From RUG572 sp051884915 (GTDB lineage: Bacteria > Verrucomicrobiota > Kiritimatiellia > RFP12 > UBA1067), in assembly GCA_051884915.1 (NCBI GenBank), contig JBJEWF010000006.1, positions 1 through 7,495 on the forward strand: DNA of 7,495 bases. Direction: 5' to 3'. The translations under genes were made by a program, and so were the position numbers. How positions within the stretch are numbered: position 1 is the stretch's first letter; every line of letters starts with the position of its first letter. Below, one piece after another: positions 5,824 to 7,495 of this stretch. The notes below the pieces were generated by a model. That model searched no databases and had not been told where the DNA came from. It saw only the letters and a list, made by a program, of their open reading frames with translations.

Positions 5824-7179
5824 ATGGAACGCATTCACGATTATTACCGTCCGACGGAAGAGCGCAAAGGCGATTTCCGCGAGGTCGAGAGGGCCTTGAC
5901 GCTTGAAGATCTGAAACCGCAGGTCGAACGCTGCCAGGCGTGCGGGCTTCCCTTCTGCCACGGTTTCGGATGCCCCCTCGGCAATCTCGTTCCCGACCAG
6001 AACCGCGCGGTGGCCGCCGGCGATCTGAAGCGCGCGTACGAACTGCTCTCGGTCAACAGCGATTTCCCCGAATTCACCTCCCGCATCTGCCCGGCGATCT
6101 GCGAATCGTGCTGCGTGCGCCAGCTCGACGAGGAGGCGGTGATGATCCGCCAGAGCGAGAAGCTCATCATCGAGACGGCGTTCCGCAACGGCTGGGTCGT
6201 GCCGCGTCCGCCACAGGCGGAGAACGGTCGGCGCGTCGCCGTCATCGGCGCGGGTCCGGCGGGGCTGTCCGCCGCCGTCACCCTGCGGCGGCGCGGCTAT
6301 GCCGTGACGGTCTACGAGAAGAACGCGAAGATCGGCGGCCTGCTCCGCTACGGCATTCCCGCCTTCAAGCTCGACAAGGCGATTATCGACCGCCGCCAGA
6401 AGATCCTCGAAGCGGAGGGCATCCGCTTCGTCGTCAACACGACGGTCGGCAGGGACGTCTCCGCGGCGTATCTCGCCAAGACCTACGACGCCCTGATCGT
6501 CGCCATCGGAACGCCGGCGGCGCGCGATCTGAAGATTCGGGGACGCAATCTGCGGGGCATCCATTTCGCCCTGGACTTTCTGGGCCGGCAGAACCAGGTC
6601 CTCGGCGGCGAAATCGCCGAGAATCCCATCGACTGCCGCGGCAAACGCGTCCTCGTCATCGGCGGCGGCGACACGGGTTCGGACTGCGTGGGCACGGCGA
6701 CACGCCACGGCGCCGCGTCCGTCACGCAAATCGAAATCATGCCGCGCCCGCCGGACGAACGCAGCGCGTCGACACCCTGGCCGCAGTGGCCCTACATGAT
6801 GCGGACCAGCTCCAGCCATCTTGAGGGATGCGAGCGGCGGTGGAATCTCAATTCGCTGCGCTTCGTCGGCGACGAGCAGGTCGAAGGCGTCGAGGTCGAG
6901 ACCGTCAAGTGGGATTTCACGCCGGAGGGTCGTCCCCTCTCCTTCACGGTCGTTCCCGAGACGAAGGAGATCATCCCGGCCGACGTCGTGCTGCTCGCGA
7001 TGGGCTTTACGGGCGTGCAGACCGACCATCCGATCGTCCGCGAACTCCAGCTCTCGCAAACGCCCCGCACGGCGCTCGTTTCCGACCCCGCGCGCAACAT
7101 CCACTGCGTTGGCGACTGCGCCTCCGGCGCCTCCCTTGTCGTCCGCGCCCTCGCCAGCGGCAAGAATCTCGCGCTCTAA
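5824..7179 (+). CDS. gltD: Glutamate synthase (NADPH), small subunit
   Basis: The 451-residue FAD- and NADPH-dependent partner that passes electrons through iron-sulfur clusters to GltB. The N-terminal cluster region has C37-x2-C40-x4-C45-x4-C50 (RCQACGLPFCHGFGCPLGN) and C89-x3-C93-x3-C97 (RICPAICESCCV). The FAD Rossmann motif is VAVIGAGPAGL (G142, G144, G147), followed by GGLLRYGIPAFKLDK. The NADPH Rossmann motif is VIGGGDTGSDC (G280-G285). The blocks PWPQWPYMMRTSSSHLEGCERRWN and AMGFTGV are typical of bacterial GltD, as is the late FAD-contact segment VGDCASGASLVVRAL. The protein stops soon after this segment, about 10-15 residues earlier than typical GltD (E. coli GltD is about 472 residues), so the usual terminal helix seems to be missing. 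AGGA 7 nt upstream supports the ATG. It is the last gene before a strong terminator. Related oxidoreductase subunits share this fold, but position directly behind gltB makes GltD secure. Confidence 0.97.
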   Translation: MERIHDYYRPTEERKGDFREVERALTLEDLKPQVERCQACGLPFCHGFGCPLGNLVPDQNRAVAAGDLKRAYELLSVNSDFPEFTSRICPAICESCCVRQLDEEAVMIRQSEKLIIETAFRNGWVVPRPPQAENGRRVAVIGAGPAGLSAAVTLRRRGYAVTVYEKNAKIGGLLRYGIPAFKLDKAIIDRRQKILEAEGIRFVVNTTVGRDVSAAYLAKTYDALIVAIGTPAARDLKIRGRNLRGIHFALDFLGRQNQVLGGEIAENPIDCRGKRVLVIGGGDTGSDCVGTATRHGAASVTQIEIMPRPPDERSASTPWPQWPYMMRTSSSHLEGCERRWNLNSLRFVGDEQVEGVEVETVKWDFTPEGRPLSFTVVPETKEIIPADVVLLAMGFTGVQTDHPIVRELQLSQTPRTALVSDPARNIHCVGDCASGASLVVRALASGKNLAL

Positions 7180-7192
7180 AACGGCGCCGTTT
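7179..7192. repeat. 14-bp palindrome overlapping the gltD stop
   Basis: AAACGGCGCCGTTT is perfectly self-complementary and begins at the last base of the gltD TAA. It could fold into a 5-bp stem with a GCGC loop, or serve as a dimer-binding site. Its role is unknown; it sits just before the main terminator. Confidence 0.5.
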
Positions 7193-7209
7193 CCCTTTCA
7201 ACTTCCTCC

Positions 7210-7246
7210 CACCAGGCGCGCACACGCGGCGCGCCTGGTGTTTTTT
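7210..7246 (+). terminator. Intrinsic (Rho-independent) terminator of gltBD
   Basis: A perfect 12-bp stem, CACCAGGCGCGC (7210-7221) pairing with GCGCGCCTGGTG (7229-7240), with loop ACACGCG, followed directly by six T residues (7241-7246). It lies 31 nt after the gltD stop. This is a textbook strong terminator on the plus strand; the minus strand has no comparable T-run after the stem. Confidence 0.95.
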
Positions 7247-7273
7247 GCGCCATCGCACCCCGCCTCGCCCCCT

Positions 7274-7308
7274 CCAGGCGCGCGCACGCGATGCGCCGGC
7301 GCGGCTGG
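7274..7308. repeat. Degenerate second copy of the terminator hairpin
   Basis: CCAGGCGCGC (7274-7283) pairs with GCGCGGCTGG (7299-7308) with a single G-G mismatch and a 15-nt loop. The left arm and following bases (CCAGGCGCGC-GCACGCG) match the gltBD terminator (CCAGGCGCGC-ACACGCG) at 16 of 17 positions, and the right arms share CTGGTG. There is no T-run, so it probably no longer terminates. It looks like a diverged tandem duplicate. Confidence 0.5.
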
Positions 7309-7386
7309 TGCGCGAACCGCCCGGGGCGGCGTCCGGCCATTCCGCCGCCTGTTCGCGGCGATGCGCCCGGGCGGCGGAAACTGAAA

Positions 7387-7414
7387 CGGGGGCCGGCACG
7401 CATGCCGGTCCCCG
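7387..7414 (-). terminator. GC-rich hairpin, probable terminator of the minus-strand gene
   Basis: A 12-bp stem (7387-7398 with 7403-7414, including one G-T pair) closed by a CGCA loop. On the minus strand it lies about 25 nt after the TAA of the gene at 7440 and is followed by GTTTCAGTTTCC, a broken T-rich tail. Flanking GAAAC and GTTTC can extend the stem past a short bulge. It is a plausible but weaker terminator than the one after gltD. Confidence 0.6.
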
Positions 7415-7419
7415 CTTGT

Positions 7420-7434
7420 TTCCGATCTTCGGAA
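7420..7434. repeat. Small hairpin directly after the minus-strand stop codon
   Basis: TTCCGA-TCT-TCGGAA forms a 6-bp stem with a 3-nt loop, 5 nt beyond the minus-strand TAA. It could stabilise the transcript 3' end together with the larger hairpin next to it. Confidence 0.4.
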
Positions 7435-7439
7435 CGATT

Positions 7440-7495
7440 TTACATGTTCGAGAAGAACTGGAAGGAGGCGTAGGCGTCCTGACCGTGTTCGGTCA
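7440..7495 (-). CDS. C-terminal end of an unidentified protein (runs off right edge)
   Basis: The minus strand is open from the window edge to a TAA at 7442-7440 and encodes TEHGQDAYASFQFFSNM. Codons are almost all G/C-ending (15 of 17), like the other genes here, and a terminator-like hairpin follows, which together suggest a real gene end. The aromatic tail FQFF is compatible with a beta-strand, such as the end of an outer-membrane barrel, but 17 residues are too few to assign a family. It would converge on gltBD. Confidence 0.45.
   Translation of the reverse strand, partial: TEHGQDAYASFQFFSNM

Noticed and set aside
1380..5834. A 1,484-codon open frame on the minus strand antisense to gltB
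   Set aside because: Its translation is low-complexity and rich in Arg, Ala, Glu and Asp with no recognisable domain. Long antisense frames are expected when the sense gene has G/C-ending codons throughout.
1037..5899. A 1,620-codon open frame on the plus strand overlapping gltB and the upstream region
   Set aside because: It is out of frame with gltB and translates to Arg/Pro/Ala-rich low-complexity sequence, a shadow caused by high GC content.
5824..7104. A minus-strand open frame of 428 codons opposite gltD
   Set aside because: Composition resembles the antisense shadow of gltB, and the plus strand carries complete GltD motifs.
7291..7473. A 60-codon plus-strand ORF after the gltBD terminator
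   Set aside because: It starts inside the degenerate hairpin, crosses the second large hairpin, has no ribosome binding site I can see, and is opposed by a more gene-like minus-strand reading at its end.

Overview
The window is a nitrogen-assimilation locus from a GC-rich bacterium. It carries, divergently arranged, a type III glutamine synthetase gene (glnN, minus strand, 5' part only; it runs off the left edge) and a glutamate synthase operon, gltB then gltD (plus strand, both complete). Together these encode the GS-GOGAT cycle: GlnN makes glutamine from glutamate, ammonia and ATP, and GltB/GltD turn glutamine plus 2-oxoglutarate into two glutamates using NADPH.

Layout: 1-959 glnN (minus, partial); 960-1373 a 414-nt divergent regulatory region; 1374-5783 gltB; 5784-5823 a short gap with the gltD ribosome binding site; 5824-7179 gltD; 7180-7439 a non-coding gap with a strong intrinsic terminator, a degenerate partner hairpin and a second GC-rich hairpin; 7440-7495 the last codons of an unidentified minus-strand gene. 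The right-hand gap therefore separates two convergent transcription units.

The most informative part is the divergent region. It holds two close matches to the sigma-54 (RpoN) -24/-12 promoter consensus, one reading into glnN (match at 1042-1028, minus) and one into gltB (1332-1347, plus). The same 14-nt sequence lies just upstream of each promoter, in the same orientation relative to it. Between the promoters are two TTACA-based sites exactly 32 bp apart, at about -86 and -118 from the predicted glnN start, the geometry expected of an enhancer-binding protein such as NtrC. I infer that both arms of the GS-GOGAT cycle are co-controlled by sigma-54 from one shared enhancer. This rests on sequence reading only.

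Taxonomy: base composition is clearly GC-rich and the third codon positions of all genes are strongly G/C. GS type III is known from Bacteroidetes, cyanobacteria, several PVC-type phyla and some Firmicutes; GC-rich composition plus GSIII plus sigma-54 would fit a PVC-group bacterium (for example Kiritimatiellota, Lentisphaerota or Verrucomicrobiota), but this is a weak inference. No mobile elements, CRISPR arrays, tRNAs or rRNAs were seen. The enzymes themselves are ordinary; the regulatory architecture is what merits follow-up.
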